Position numbers and translations under genes: made by a program
Source of the DNA: JABCYV01 sp963729325
Lineage (GTDB): Bacteria; Acidobacteriota; Terriglobia; Terriglobales; Acidobacteriaceae
Direction: 5' to 3'
Assembly (NCBI GenBank): GCA_963729325.1
Contig: CAVSNS010000009.1
Coordinates: 18,715 to 82,714, forward strand
DNA: 64,000 nucleotides
The notes under the pieces: model-generated
Told to the model about the DNA's origin: nothing
The model's database searches: none
The model's input: only the letters and a program-made list of their open reading frames with translations
Shown: piece after piece, positions 1 to 9,584 of the stretch
How positions within the stretch are numbered: position 1 is the stretch's first letter
How the letters are laid out: every line of letters begins with the position of its first letter

Positions 1-393
1 GCCATCTCCAACCATCGACTGGTTGCGTTCCAAAATGATCGGGTCTCATTTCGCTGGAAAGACTATGCGCACGGCGGCAAGCAGAAGATCATGACGGTCT
101 CAGCAGATGAGTTCCTACGCCGATTCCTGATCCACGTTCTGCCTAAGGGCTTGGTCCGCATCCGCCACTTCGGCCTTTTTGCCAACCGCAGGCGCGGCAA
201 TATGCTCGCACGCTGCCGTGCTTTGCTTGGCGTAGACGACTGTGCAACTAATACCGAGATCACTACCCAGCTACGCTGTCCGGTTTGCACCGGTCCCATG
301 CTCGTCATCGAACGAATGACCAGTAGCCAGCTTCATTTCCGCTCAGGCCTGATCCTGCCTGATCCACAGAGGTGCAGCCTTGATTCCTCCTGA
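1..393 (+). CDS. IS91-family (Y2) transposase, C-terminal fragment
   Basis: The frame is open from the first base of the window and ends at a TGA at 391-393, so only about the last 130 residues are visible. The conserved IS91-type C-terminal stretch is clear: AISNHRLVAFQND, then FRWKDYAHGG, then FGLFANRRR, ending with a Cys pair in RCPVCTGPM that looks like half of a zinc knuckle. By family knowledge the enzyme is a rolling-circle transposase whose catalytic tyrosines lie upstream, outside the window. It is not clear from this fragment whether the element is intact. An imperfect inverted repeat about 270 bases downstream could belong to its terminus. Confidence 0.87.
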   Translation, partial: AISNHRLVAFQNDRVSFRWKDYAHGGKQKIMTVSADEFLRRFLIHVLPKGLVRIRHFGLFANRRRGNMLARCRALLGVDDCATNTEITTQLRCPVCTGPMLVIERMTSSQLHFRSGLILPDPQRCSLDSS

Positions 394-663
394 GATGTCG
401 ATGACGCAACTTGCTCCGATCATCGTCGGTCGCAGGCGTGTTCAAACACGCCATGCCCTTGTGTGTCCAACCGGCGGTTCTGCCCACCGATACGAACTCT
501 TCTCCTGCAGTCCAAGACTCCACGGTGACTTACAAGAACAGGTCCATCGCTCTCTTCGTCCCGGTTTGTTTCTGCAAAGACGGTTCGTAACCTGCACAGC
601 CCAATCGAAATCCCATAGATCTCACCGCATCCGCCGCAAACGCTAGCGGCTCAGTTCAAACGA

Positions 664-735
664 CCCTATCGAAACTGCCCCAACCACACCGACCTATCTT
701 CCCCGCACTTCTGCTTCGGGGCAGTCCCGATAGGG
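664..735. repeat. imperfect inverted repeat downstream of the IS91 transposase
   Basis: The arms 664-681 (CCCTATCGAAACTGCCCC) and 718-735 (GGGGCAGTCCCGATAGGG) pair at 16 of 18 positions, around a 36-base loop. IS91-type elements carry small hairpins at their replication origin and terminus, and this one lies on the 3' side of the transposase gene where oriIS is expected. Assigning it to the element is an inference. Confidence 0.45.
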
Positions 736-1270
736 ATCTATCGTTTCTCGGTACTAATCCGACGAACGAACCGGTAACGTCCGCGTTGCCCCTTATTCGG
801 TGGCGCTTCGAAAAGGACTCGAATAGCGATTCACAGCGAGGTCGGCTGCACGCGATGCTTCGGGGATTCGGTCAATGAGGCGGTGCCAGGCAACGGCGTG
901 CCCAATACGAACTTCGCGCCGCGAGCACTAACGCCGCGAGTCCGCTGTGCCGTTCGTGGTCGCGGGGGACGCATTTGAACCATCGAGGTGCGAGAGAAAT
1001 GTGGCGCGACACACACCAGTCGTGAGGAGCCCTTTCTCGCCAAGACGCCTCCGATGGGCCGGTTTCAAGAGTTGAAATTCAGGCTGTCAAGATTTGTGAT
1101 TCGTGGTTCTTCTTAACCTAGCCATCCGGCGAGTGGCAGCCCGGCGGTTTGGGAGTAGAATGACCGCGAGTTGCTCAGGAAGTCACTGCAAGCATTCGTG
1201 GACACGGTGAGGAGTCCGGGCCGTTTCCATCCACTTGAGCCGCTCTCAGACGGACAAGATCCACCAACCG

Positions 1271-1278
1271 GGAGGAGG
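1271..1278 (+). promoter_or_regulatory. ribosome binding site that fixes the adaptor start
   Basis: GGAGGAGG lies four bases before the ATG at 1283. An in-frame start at 1235 has no such site, so 1283 is the better start for the membrane fusion protein. Confidence 0.7.
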
Positions 1279-1282
1279 GGCT

Positions 1283-2521
1283 ATGTGGGGTCAATGGCAC
1301 GGTTCAAGGTCGAGAGTCAGATCCTCCAAACACGGCGGTGGCGCCAAGATCAGCAACGGTTCTTCCGACGGCTGCTGGAACTTTGCCGCAACGCTGTGTG
1401 TTCTCGGTTGCCTTGCTTCTACCCTTGTATTGTCAACTGGATGTGGGAACAAGAATGTTTCAGCAGCGGCCGCTCCTCCTCCAAACGTCCAGATCACGGA
1501 GGTCATTCAACGCGACGTCCCCGTCTACCACGAATGGATCGCAACGCTGGATGGGTATGTAAACGCGATAATTCAGCCGCAAGTCTCGGGATACCTCATT
1601 AGTCAGAATTACCGGGAAGGCGCGTTGGTTCGCAAGAACGATGTGCTTTTCAAAATCGATCCGCGGCCTTTTCAAGCGATACTTGATCAAGCAAAGGCAC
1701 AGCTCGCGCAGGCCGAGGCGCAGCTGGGGAAGACGCAGTTGGACGTGCAACGTGATACTCCGCTGGCAAAAGAAAAAGCAATTGCGCAGAGCCAACTCGA
1801 TAACGACATACAGGCGAACTTAGCTGCTAAAGCGACGGTTCAGGCCGATAAGGCGGCTATCGAACAGGCCGTAATCAATCTGGAGTTCACAAACGTTCGC
1901 TCGCTTATCGACGGCGTTGCCGGTATCGCCACCGGCCAAGTTGGAAATCTGGTCGGCCCACAGACTGTTCTCACCACAGTCTCACAGCTCGATCCAATCA
2001 AAGCCTATTTCGTTGTAAGCGAACAGCAGTACCTCGCCTTCGTTCAGCGCAATCCGACAGTGGCTGCGCGAGAGAAGACGGAACGACAGCTCGTATTCGA
2101 CCTTCTTCTCTCTGACGGATCGACATACCCTAGAAAGGGAAAATTCTTTGCTGCTGACCGTCAAGTTGATGTGCAGACGGGAGCCATTCGTCTCGCCGGA
2201 TTGTTTCCTAATCCTGACAACGTTCTTCGGCCTGGTCAGTACGGCCGCGTGCGCTTCGTCAGCTACATCAGGCCGGCGGCGCTGCTCGTACCGCAGAAAG
2301 CAGTCACTGAGCTCCAGGGCATGTATCAAGTAGCTGTGGTCGGCAGCGACAACAATGTAAGCGTGCGCACGGTCAAAGTAGGAGAGCGGACTGGGCCAAT
2401 GTGGATTATTGACCAAGGCCTCAAACCCGGCGAACGAGTTGTGGTGGAGGGAGTGCAAAAGGTCAGAGATGGCATGCCGGTCAAAATCACGTCCGCGCCT
2501 GCTTCGCCTGCGGGCAATTGA
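1283..2521 (+). CDS. RND efflux periplasmic adaptor (membrane fusion) lipoprotein
   Basis: This is a 412-residue AcrA/MexA-type adaptor linking an inner-membrane RND pump to an outer-membrane channel. After a hydrophobic segment the lipobox LSTGC places the lipidated Cys at about residue 54. The biotinyl-lipoyl-like half follows (IIQPQVSGYL, then LFKIDPRPFQAILDQAKAQL), then an alanine/glutamine-rich alpha-helical hairpin, the second lipoyl half (NLEFTNVRSLIDG) and the beta-barrel and membrane-proximal domains, ending near GERVVVEGVQKVRDG. The stop is three bases before the pump gene, so the two are co-transcribed. The unusually long basic leader before the hydrophobic segment could mean the true start lies further downstream. 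The substrate cannot be read from sequence. Confidence 0.93.
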   Translation: MWGQWHGSRSRVRSSKHGGGAKISNGSSDGCWNFAATLCVLGCLASTLVLSTGCGNKNVSAAAAPPPNVQITEVIQRDVPVYHEWIATLDGYVNAIIQPQVSGYLISQNYREGALVRKNDVLFKIDPRPFQAILDQAKAQLAQAEAQLGKTQLDVQRDTPLAKEKAIAQSQLDNDIQANLAAKATVQADKAAIEQAVINLEFTNVRSLIDGVAGIATGQVGNLVGPQTVLTTVSQLDPIKAYFVVSEQQYLAFVQRNPTVAAREKTERQLVFDLLLSDGSTYPRKGKFFAADRQVDVQTGAIRLAGLFPNPDNVLRPGQYGRVRFVSYIRPAALLVPQKAVTELQGMYQVAVVGSDNNVSVRTVKVGERTGPMWIIDQGLKPGERVVVEGVQKVRDGMPVKITSAPASPAGN

Positions 2522-2524
2522 ATC

Positions 2525-5500
2525 ATGTCCAAGTTTTTCATCAATCGTCCTATTGTCGCCATGGTGATTGCCATCGTCACGGTGATTGTCGGCGCAGTGA
2601 CGATCGCCGGTCTGCCAATCGCACAGTTTCCCAACATCGCACCCCCGGAAATTCAGGTGCTTGCCACCTACGTTGGCGCGGATGCCCAAACCCTGGAGCA
2701 ATCGGTGGCCACTCCCATCGAGCAGCAAATGAACGGAGTGGACAACATGAACTACATGTACTCAATGAATGCCACCGGGAACTCACAGACCATTCTGGTG
2801 GTGGACTTCGACGTTAAGACCGATCCCAATAACGATCTGATTCTCGCCCAGTCCAGAGAGACGCAAGCCGCATCGCAGCTTCCCACCGAAGTTACCAATT
2901 ACGGAATCACGGTACGAAAGTCGGTCACCGCCCCGCTCATGCTGATCGCGGTGTACTCGCCGCATGGCACCTACGACGCAAAGTTCCTTGCCAATTACGC
3001 GTATATCAACCTGGTTGATTCCATCACCCGCTCCCCTGGCATTGGTCAAGTCCAGGTATTCGGAGCAGGCCAATATGCCATGCGGCTCTGGGTCAAGCCG
3101 GATCAGCTTGCCAAACTGGGAATCACCGTTCCGGAGATCGTCAACGCGGTGCAATCGCAGAATACAGTGAACCCTGCCGGAAAAGTAGGCGGAGAACCGA
3201 TCCCTTCGGGACAGCAGTTCGCCTATGCAGTTCGCGCGCAGGGACGATTGGTTTCACCGGAAGAATTCGGAGAGATTGTGGTTCGCGAGTCGCCGGAGGG
3301 CGGCGTCGTGCGGGTGAAAGACGTCGCCCGTATCGAACTGGGAGCGCAAGACTATTCTGTGGCGGGACGCTTGAATGGCAAGCCGAGCGCCGTAGTTGCC
3401 GTCTATCAGCTTCCTGGGTCCAATGCCGTTGATGCTGCAGCCGGCGTGAATAAACTGATGGCAGAACTGAAGCGCCGGTTTCCTGCAGATATGGACTATG
3501 CGGTTGCGCTCGACACCACCCGGTCCGTCGTGCAAGGAATAAAGGAAATCATCCTTACCCTGTTGATTGCCATCGCGTTGGTGATTCTCGTCGTCTATCT
3601 CTTCCTGCAAGGATGGCGAGCCACCATGATCCCGCTCCTGGCGGTGCCGGTCTCCCTGATCGGTGCGTTCATCTTTTTCCCGCTCTTTGGTTTTTCGATC
3701 AACACCCTCTCTCTTTTTGGTCTGGTATTGGCGATCGGCCTGGTGGTGGACGATGCCATCGTCGTGGTGGAGGCGGTTGAACGTCACATCGAAGAAGGCT
3801 TGGCTCCGAAAGCCGCGGCCTTGAAAGCAATGGAAGAGATCTCCGGGCCTGTCGTGGGGATTGCGCTCGTGCTTTCGGCGGTGTTTGTGCCCACCACTTT
3901 CATACCTGGAATTACGGGCAGGTTGTATCAACAGTTCGCGATAACGATTGCCGTCTCGGTGCTTATCTCCGCGTTCAACGCTCTCACGCTTAGTCCGGCT
4001 CTGGCCGCACTACTGCTCCGGCCCAGAGAAAAGCGCGGTGGCCTGTTGAGAAGATTCTTTGACTGGTTCAATCGCACGTTTGAACGGGCCACTAACGGCT
4101 ACGTCACAATTTGCGGAGCGCTGATTCGCAAGACTGCGGTGACGCTCATCGTGCTCGTATTGTTCGGAGCAGGGGCGGCATTCTTCAGCAACAAAGTTCC
4201 ATCGAGTTTTCTTCCCGACGAAGATCAAGGATACTTCTACGTCAATCTGCAGCTTCCCAGCGCGGCTTCTCTCGAGCGCACGGACCACGTGGCGCAAAAG
4301 ATTGAGAACATTCTGGCGCACACACCGGGGGTGCAATCCACGACCAGTGTCGTTGGCTTCAGTCTGCTCAGCTTCACGCGTACGAGTTACAACGCTTTTT
4401 TCTTTGTCACGCTCAAGCCCTGGGACGATCGGAAGACGCGGCTGGAGCAGTTCCAGGTCATCAAGGCGCGATTGAATGGGGAACTCAGTCAACTTCCGGA
4501 AGGAATTGCTTTCGACTTTTCCCCTCCGGCCATTCCTGGGGTGGGTACTTCGGGGGGATTTACTTTTGTTCTTGAGGACCGTGCAGGCAAGGATGTGGAA
4601 TTCCTGACATCAAACCTGAACGCATTCCTCGCTGCTGCTCGCAAACGGCCGGAGATAGCTAGCCTGAGTACTACGTTTCTCGGTAGCGTCCCGCAGCAAT
4701 TCATCGACGTAGATCGCGACAAGGTGATCAAACAGGGAGTGGCCATCGCCGACGTCTACCGGACCATTCAGGCTTTTATGGGTGGATTGTTCATAAACTA
4801 CTTCAATCGTTTTGGCCGGCAGTGGCAGGTTTACATCGAGGCAGAGGGCGAGTACCGCACCAACGCGGAGAACGTGGGCCAGTTCTATGTGAAGAATGGC
4901 GCTGGAACCATGGTGCCGCTCTCGGCGCTCACCAGGTTTGAATCGCGCCCAGGTCCTGAATTCACGATGCGCTATAACCTGTTTCGCTGTGCGCAAATCA
5001 ACGGCAGTGCCGCGCCAGGATACAGCTCCAATCAAGCGACGGCTGCCCTGGAGCAAGTCTTTGCTCAGACCATGCCGGCGGAAATGGGCTACGACTACCT
5101 GGGCATGTCATTTCAGGAAAAGAAGGCACAGGAGGGCGTGCCGCCGTCCGTGATCTTCGGATTATCCCTGTTGTTCGTTTTCCTGATTCTCGCAGCATTA
5201 TACGAGAGTTGGACACTGCCCTTTAGCGTACTGTTAAGCACTCCGGTCGCGGTGTTCGGTGCTTTCGCAGTTTTGTGGATTCGACGCGCGCTGATCAGTG
5301 CGTTCTATCCGCCTTTCATGGTGCAAATCGAGAGCGACGTCTACTCCCAAATTGGGCTGGTGATGCTGATCGGCCTGGCCGCGAAGAATGCCATCCTGAT
5401 TGTGGAATTCGCTAAGGACGAGTACGAACAAGGTAAGCCTCTCGTGGATGCCGCCCTCGCGGGAGCCAGGCTTCGCCTCCGACCCATCTTGATGACCTCC

Positions 5501-5740
5501 TTTGCTTTCATTTTCGGGTGCATCCCGCTATGGACCGCCACGGGTGCGGGATCCGTGGCCCGGCAGATCATGGGCACCACGGTCATCGGCGGCATGTTGG
5601 CGGCCAGCGCGCTTGGCATTTTCTTCGTCCCGGCGGTGTTTTGCGTAGTCGAAAAATTCTCCCAGGCGGAGAGCAAGAAGCTATCTCCTGCAACCGCGAT
5701 GCCTCTCCCCGCACAAAATCGGGAAGCAGGAGACGACTGA
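2525..5740 (+). CDS. HAE1-family RND multidrug efflux pump (AcrB/MexB-like)
   Basis: At 1071 residues this has the usual length of a hydrophobe/amphiphile RND permease. It starts with the typical MSKFFINRPIVAMVIAI segment and has the two-fold repeat of six transmembrane helices and large periplasmic loops. The proton-relay Asp pair is present in GLVVDDAIVVVEAVER (about residues 408-409) and the relay Lys in GLAAKNAILIVEFAKDE (about 954). The pore-domain phrase ASLERTDHVAQKIE and the docking-domain sequences are intact. It is the middle gene of adaptor-pump-channel and abuts the channel gene. It is expected to export amphiphilic compounds by proton antiport, with unknown specificity. No local regulator gene is visible. 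Confidence 0.95.
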   Translation: MSKFFINRPIVAMVIAIVTVIVGAVTIAGLPIAQFPNIAPPEIQVLATYVGADAQTLEQSVATPIEQQMNGVDNMNYMYSMNATGNSQTILVVDFDVKTDPNNDLILAQSRETQAASQLPTEVTNYGITVRKSVTAPLMLIAVYSPHGTYDAKFLANYAYINLVDSITRSPGIGQVQVFGAGQYAMRLWVKPDQLAKLGITVPEIVNAVQSQNTVNPAGKVGGEPIPSGQQFAYAVRAQGRLVSPEEFGEIVVRESPEGGVVRVKDVARIELGAQDYSVAGRLNGKPSAVVAVYQLPGSNAVDAAAGVNKLMAELKRRFPADMDYAVALDTTRSVVQGIKEIILTLLIAIALVILVVYLFLQGWRATMIPLLAVPVSLIGAFIFFPLFGFSINTLSLFGLVLAIGLVVDDAIVVVEAVERHIEEGLAPKAAALKAMEEISGPVVGIALVLSAVFVPTTFIPGITGRLYQQFAITIAVSVLISAFNALTLSPALAALLLRPREKRGGLLRRFFDWFNRTFERATNGYVTICGALIRKTAVTLIVLVLFGAGAAFFSNKVPSSFLPDEDQGYFYVNLQLPSAASLERTDHVAQKIENILAHTPGVQSTTSVVGFSLLSFTRTSYNAFFFVTLKPWDDRKTRLEQFQVIKARLNGELSQLPEGIAFDFSPPAIPGVGTSGGFTFVLEDRAGKDVEFLTSNLNAFLAAARKRPEIASLSTTFLGSVPQQFIDVDRDKVIKQGVAIADVYRTIQAFMGGLFINYFNRFGRQWQVYIEAEGEYRTNAENVGQFYVKNGAGTMVPLSALTRFESRPGPEFTMRYNLFRCAQINGSAAPGYSSNQATAALEQVFAQTMPAEMGYDYLGMSFQEKKAQEGVPPSVIFGLSLLFVFLILAALYESWTLPFSVLLSTPVAVFGAFAVLWIRRALISAFYPPFMVQIESDVYSQIGLVMLIGLAAKNAILIVEFAKDEYEQGKPLVDAALAGARLRLRPILMTSFAFIFGCIPLWTATGAGSVARQIMGTTVIGGMLAASALGIFFVPAVFCVVEKFSQAESKKLSPATAMPLPAQNREAGDD

Positions 5741-5741
5741 G

Positions 5742-7148
5742 ATGAGGAAGCCGGCCTCTCTTCTGATCCTCGGACTGGCAGTTCTGGGATTCGCCTGCGG
5801 CTGCGCCGTCGGGCCAAATTACAGAAGGCCGCCGGTCAACGTTCCTCCTGAATATCGCGGCGTCACACCCGAGGAAGCAGGCAAGGGCGAAGCCCAATCC
5901 CTTGCCGACCAGAAGTGGTGGGACGTCTTCCAGGATGAACAACTAAGGGAGTTGGTTAAGACTGCTCTGCAACAGAACTATGACGTCCGCATTGCGGCCG
6001 CCCGCATTCTGCAAGCCCAGGCACAGTTGGGCATCACGCGCGCCAATCAGTTTCCCACCATTGCAGGCAATGTGGAAGCCACGAATCAGCGCAGCCCGCA
6101 ATCAAAGTTTTTACCTGCGTTCGAAACCAGCGCCAACCAGGTGGGTGGGAGCCTCGCCTGGGACTTGGACTTCTGGGGCAAGTACCGCCGCGCAACCGAA
6201 GCAGCCCGTGCTGACCTGCTGGCCAGCGAGTGGGCTCGGCGGGAGGTCATCACCGCCTTGATAGCAAATCTGGCTGGTGGCTACTTCCAGCTTCGTGCGC
6301 TTGACTTACAGCTTGAGATTTCCCAGCGGACACTGGCATCACGCCGGGATTCCCTGCGACTGACTAGCCTCCTGGCCCAGGGCGGCTCAACCTCCATGCT
6401 CGATGTTCGGCAGGCGGAACAGCTCGTTTTTACCGCAGCTTCGGAGGTCCCCAGCCTTGAACAACAGATTGAGCAAGAGGAAAACTTCATCAGTACTCTG
6501 CTTGGGAATAACCCAGCGGCTGTCCCACGAGGACGGAAACTAACGGAACAAGAACATCCTCCCACCGTGCCGGCCGGGCTTCCCTCTTCTTTGCTGGAGC
6601 GGCGGCCCGACATCCGCCAGGCCGAAGAACAGTTGATCTCCGCCAACGCTCAAATCGGAGTCGCGCGGGCCGCGTATTTCCCCCAGATTTCACTTACAGC
6701 GACGGCGGGATATCAGAGTTCCGCGCTGACCAGTTTATTCAGTGGCCCCGCGGGACTGTGGAACTTTGGCGGAGCGCTCACCCAACCGATCTTCACTGCA
6801 GGGAAGCTGCGATCGAACGTCCGCCTGACGCAAGCCCAGCAGCAAGAGTTTCTCCTCCGGTATGAACAGACCATCCAGAATGCGTTTCGGGAGGTTTCTG
6901 ATTCCTTGGTGGCTTACCGCAAAACCCAGGAGTTTCGCCAGCAACAAGAACTTCTCGTTGCTTCCGCACAGGACGCAACGCGCCTCTCGAACATGCGGTA
7001 CAGCGGTGGTGTTGCCAGTTATCTCGAGGTGCTCACCAACGACACCAACTATTTCTCCGCCGAACTCGCCGTGGTACAGGCCCAACTCAACGAACTGTTG
7101 GCCCTCGTGGAACTCTACAAAGCCTTGGGCGGAGGATGGGAGCAATGA
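5742..7148 (+). CDS. outer-membrane efflux channel lipoprotein, NodT/OprM type
   Basis: This 468-residue TolC-superfamily protein carries a lipoprotein signal (lipobox ACGC, Cys about 21) followed by the family signature AVGPNYRRPPVNVPPEYRG. Two OEP repeats follow: helical-barrel segments such as LVKTALQQNYDVRIAAARIL and the mirrored YEQTIQNAFREVSDSLVAYR, with the classic LLERRPDIRQAEEQLISANA in between. The ATG lies one base after the pump stop, completing a three-gene operon. The purine-rich GGGAAGCAGGAG, some bases before the ATG, may be its ribosome binding site. It is expected to form the trimeric outer-membrane exit duct. Confidence 0.94.
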   Translation: MRKPASLLILGLAVLGFACGCAVGPNYRRPPVNVPPEYRGVTPEEAGKGEAQSLADQKWWDVFQDEQLRELVKTALQQNYDVRIAAARILQAQAQLGITRANQFPTIAGNVEATNQRSPQSKFLPAFETSANQVGGSLAWDLDFWGKYRRATEAARADLLASEWARREVITALIANLAGGYFQLRALDLQLEISQRTLASRRDSLRLTSLLAQGGSTSMLDVRQAEQLVFTAASEVPSLEQQIEQEENFISTLLGNNPAAVPRGRKLTEQEHPPTVPAGLPSSLLERRPDIRQAEEQLISANAQIGVARAAYFPQISLTATAGYQSSALTSLFSGPAGLWNFGGALTQPIFTAGKLRSNVRLTQAQQQEFLLRYEQTIQNAFREVSDSLVAYRKTQEFRQQQELLVASAQDATRLSNMRYSGGVASYLEVLTNDTNYFSAELAVVQAQLNELLALVELYKALGGGWEQ

Positions 7149-7548
7149 GTTCATTCTGTACCTTGGCAAGACCAGGTATGAAAGTCGATTTGCCTGCGGT
7201 ATCGGCTACCCAGCGTTGCTCAATTGAAAGCCGGCGTGTCTAGTGGGTGTATCTCGGCACGATCCCCGGATGTGAAGGAGTGGATTCACATAGACAATTG
7301 TTGCCGGTTCGGTCTGCCAACTTCCCGGGTGGTCGGCCATAGCAAGTTGGGTGCCATTGTCCAGATTGAATTTAAGGAAACGCAGTGAAATGGGCTTCCT
7401 TGTCCTTTCGACTCGCGGACCCGCGCCGTGTGTACCGTCGCGAAGGTCCTCAAAATGGCGGATTAGGCTGGCGATATATGCTGGCACCGGGCTTTCTGGC
7501 ATTGCCTACCTCCTGCTAAGAATCATACGTGCTGTATATACAAAAATG
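7149..7548. other. gene-free stretch between two convergent units
   Basis: This 400-base stretch separates the end of the efflux operon from the end of the minus-strand GH15 gene. Open frames here (for example 7206-7502 minus and 7351-7563 plus) have neither ribosome binding sites nor recognisable sequence. I see no obvious intrinsic terminator with a T tract. Confidence 0.5.
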
Positions 7549-9390
7549 TTAGCGCCACACTGACTCGTCCTTGCCGGAAAGGGCCCTGTCGAGATAGGTT
7601 GCGGTGCTGATCAGCGCCAGATGTGTGAACGCCTGTGGGAAGTTGCCGAGGTGCTGTCCGCTTGGACCAATTTGCTCCGAGTAAAGCCCAAGATGGTTGG
7701 CATATCCCAAAAGTTTCTCAAACAACAGTTGAGCCTTTTCTAACTCCCCCGCACGCGCCAGGCATTCGATGTACCAAAACGAGCATGCAGTAAAGCTACC
7801 CTCTCCGCCAGGAAGCCCGTCCACGTGCGTGCGTTCCGCTTCGTACCGACGGACGAGGGTATCCTCGACTAACCGTGCTTCGATCGCTTTCATGGTCGAG
7901 CGCCACATCGGATCGACCGGGCTGATGAACCGCATGAGCGGCATCAGCAGCGCGGACGCGTCCAAGTCCTTTGTCCCCTTCGACTGCACAAACGACTGCA
8001 GTTCCTCATCCCAGAAGTTCGTGAAAATGTCCTCTCGTATCGCGTCGCGGGTGCGCTGCCAGGAATCGAGAGGCCCCGAGAGCGAGCGTTTCTGGGCAAG
8101 GCGCAGTGCTCGATCGAAAGCCACCCAGCACATCACGCGCGAGTGCAGGAATTCTCGGCCCCCGCCACGGACCTCCCATATACCTTGGTCGGGCCGTTGC
8201 CAGTTCTTGCCCAGCCACTCCAAGGTCCGTCGAACTTGCTGCCACCCGGCGTAGGATATGGAATCCCCATACTTGTTTGCCAGATAGATGGAATCCATCA
8301 TTTCGCCATAAATATCCAACTGCAACTGCTGATAGGCAGCATTTCCGATACACACGGGTTTCGAGTGTTCGTAACCCTGCAGATGGTCCAGTGTCAGCTC
8401 ATCGAGCTTCTGCCTACCGTCAACTCCGTACATCACCTGTAACGGTCCGCGCTCCGCATCGTCACTGAGCCGTCCCTTCAGCCAGTCAATGAACGCCTCA
8501 GCTTCTTCAACAAAACCCAGGCGGATCAGCGCATAAAGCGTGAATGTGGCATCTCGCAACCACGTGAAGCGATAGTCCCAATTGCGCACTCCGCCAATCT
8601 GCTCGGGCAGAGAAAATGTCGGCGCTGCAATCAGCGATCCATGTTCCCGGCTGATCAGCAATTTCAACATCAGGGCCGAGCGGTTGACCATCTCGCGCCA
8701 CCGGCCTTTGTACTTTGATTTCGCGATCCAGCCCTTCCAGAAACGTGCTGTCTCATGGAAGCGCTGCTCCATGAACTCCATCTCGGGTTGCTGCCCTTGG
8801 GGGCGAACTCCACCGAAGACAAAGGTCACCCTCTCGCCGGCTCGGAGGGTGAACTGCGAAGTTACATCTTCGGAGTGTTGTTGGAGGGGAATGGCCGAGT
8901 ACAGCGCCATCGGCGGGCAAGTATCGCTCGCTGGCGAAAAAATCGCACACCTCCCTTCGATGTCCACAGTGTGCCCACACCTTGAGTAGTCAAATCGGGG
9001 TCGGCACCACATGTTGAAATCGACTTCACCCCTAATAACGGCCAGGGTGCGGATAATCTCATTCGGCTGCTCCCCGTCGCTCCCAATAGGCATGTAGTCG
9101 GTCAGCTCGGCCACACCTTCGTCCGCAAGAAATCGCGTAAGCAGAATGTTCGTGTCTGGCAAGTATAGCTGCCGTACTCGCCTTTTTTTGAGTTGCGGCT
9201 GAATCTGAAAACAGCCACCTCTCTCATCATCGAGCAGCGCTGCAAACACGGTGGGAGAATCGAAATTTGGGTAGCAGAGAAAGTCGATTGAACCGTTTAC
9301 ACCCACGAGAGCAATCGACCGCATGTTGCCAATCACCCCGTAGTTCTCAATCGGTTCAAAGCTCATCGGAGTGGTTCCAATTTCGAACAT
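7549..9390 (-). CDS. glycoside hydrolase family 15 protein (glucoamylase/trehalase-like)
   Basis: At 613 residues this has the full length of bacterial GH15 enzymes. The N-terminal beta-sandwich begins with IENYGVIGNMRSIALVG and GSIDFLCYPNFDSPT. The (alpha/alpha)6 catalytic barrel contains RNWDYRFTWLRDATFTLYAL, near the general acid region, and GEGSFTACSFWYIECLARAG with the second catalytic glutamate. Members hydrolyse terminal alpha-1,4 or alpha-1,6 glucosidic bonds, and some are trehalases; I cannot separate these here. The start at 9390 has a GAGAG a few bases upstream; an alternative ATG lies at 9366. It has no signal peptide and is therefore probably cytoplasmic. It ends a run of glycogen-metabolism genes on the minus strand. 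Confidence 0.92.
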   Translation of the reverse strand: MFEIGTTPMSFEPIENYGVIGNMRSIALVGVNGSIDFLCYPNFDSPTVFAALLDDERGGCFQIQPQLKKRRVRQLYLPDTNILLTRFLADEGVAELTDYMPIGSDGEQPNEIIRTLAVIRGEVDFNMWCRPRFDYSRCGHTVDIEGRCAIFSPASDTCPPMALYSAIPLQQHSEDVTSQFTLRAGERVTFVFGGVRPQGQQPEMEFMEQRFHETARFWKGWIAKSKYKGRWREMVNRSALMLKLLISREHGSLIAAPTFSLPEQIGGVRNWDYRFTWLRDATFTLYALIRLGFVEEAEAFIDWLKGRLSDDAERGPLQVMYGVDGRQKLDELTLDHLQGYEHSKPVCIGNAAYQQLQLDIYGEMMDSIYLANKYGDSISYAGWQQVRRTLEWLGKNWQRPDQGIWEVRGGGREFLHSRVMCWVAFDRALRLAQKRSLSGPLDSWQRTRDAIREDIFTNFWDEELQSFVQSKGTKDLDASALLMPLMRFISPVDPMWRSTMKAIEARLVEDTLVRRYEAERTHVDGLPGGEGSFTACSFWYIECLARAGELEKAQLLFEKLLGYANHLGLYSEQIGPSGQHLGNFPQAFTHLALISTATYLDRALSGKDESVWR

Positions 9391-9584
9391 GAATTGCTCT
9401 CGGCGTCAACTCGGCTCCAGACTAACCCCATTTGTTTCGATCTCACTTGCACAAACAAAACCACCTGACTGCACCTCATTCTGCAGGGATGGGACAGCAG
9501 TAAGTCGGACATCAAAACGAGGTGTAGTCTTTGAAAGGAACTAGTCGAGACAATGCAGTTAAGCTTCTGTCTCGAGCTGAACCA

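Larger units (their letters stand above)
394..1282. other. gene-free stretch between the IS91 fragment and the efflux operon
   Basis: I see no supported gene in these roughly 890 bases. Short open frames exist on both strands but lack ribosome binding sites and recognisable protein sequence. The stretch contains the inverted repeat at 664-735 and must hold the right boundary of the IS91-type element and the promoter of the efflux operon. I could not define a convincing -35/-10 pair. Confidence 0.5.

Noticed and set aside
831..1043. 70-codon minus-strand frame in the gene-free stretch after IS91
   Set aside because: No ribosome site and no recognisable protein features.
3254..3931. 225-codon minus-strand frame inside the RND pump gene
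   Set aside because: Shadow of a conserved pump gene; Arg/His/Asp-rich composition without domain features.
7206..7502. 98-codon minus-strand frame between the efflux operon and GH15
   Set aside because: Low protein-like character and no start signal; left as intergenic.
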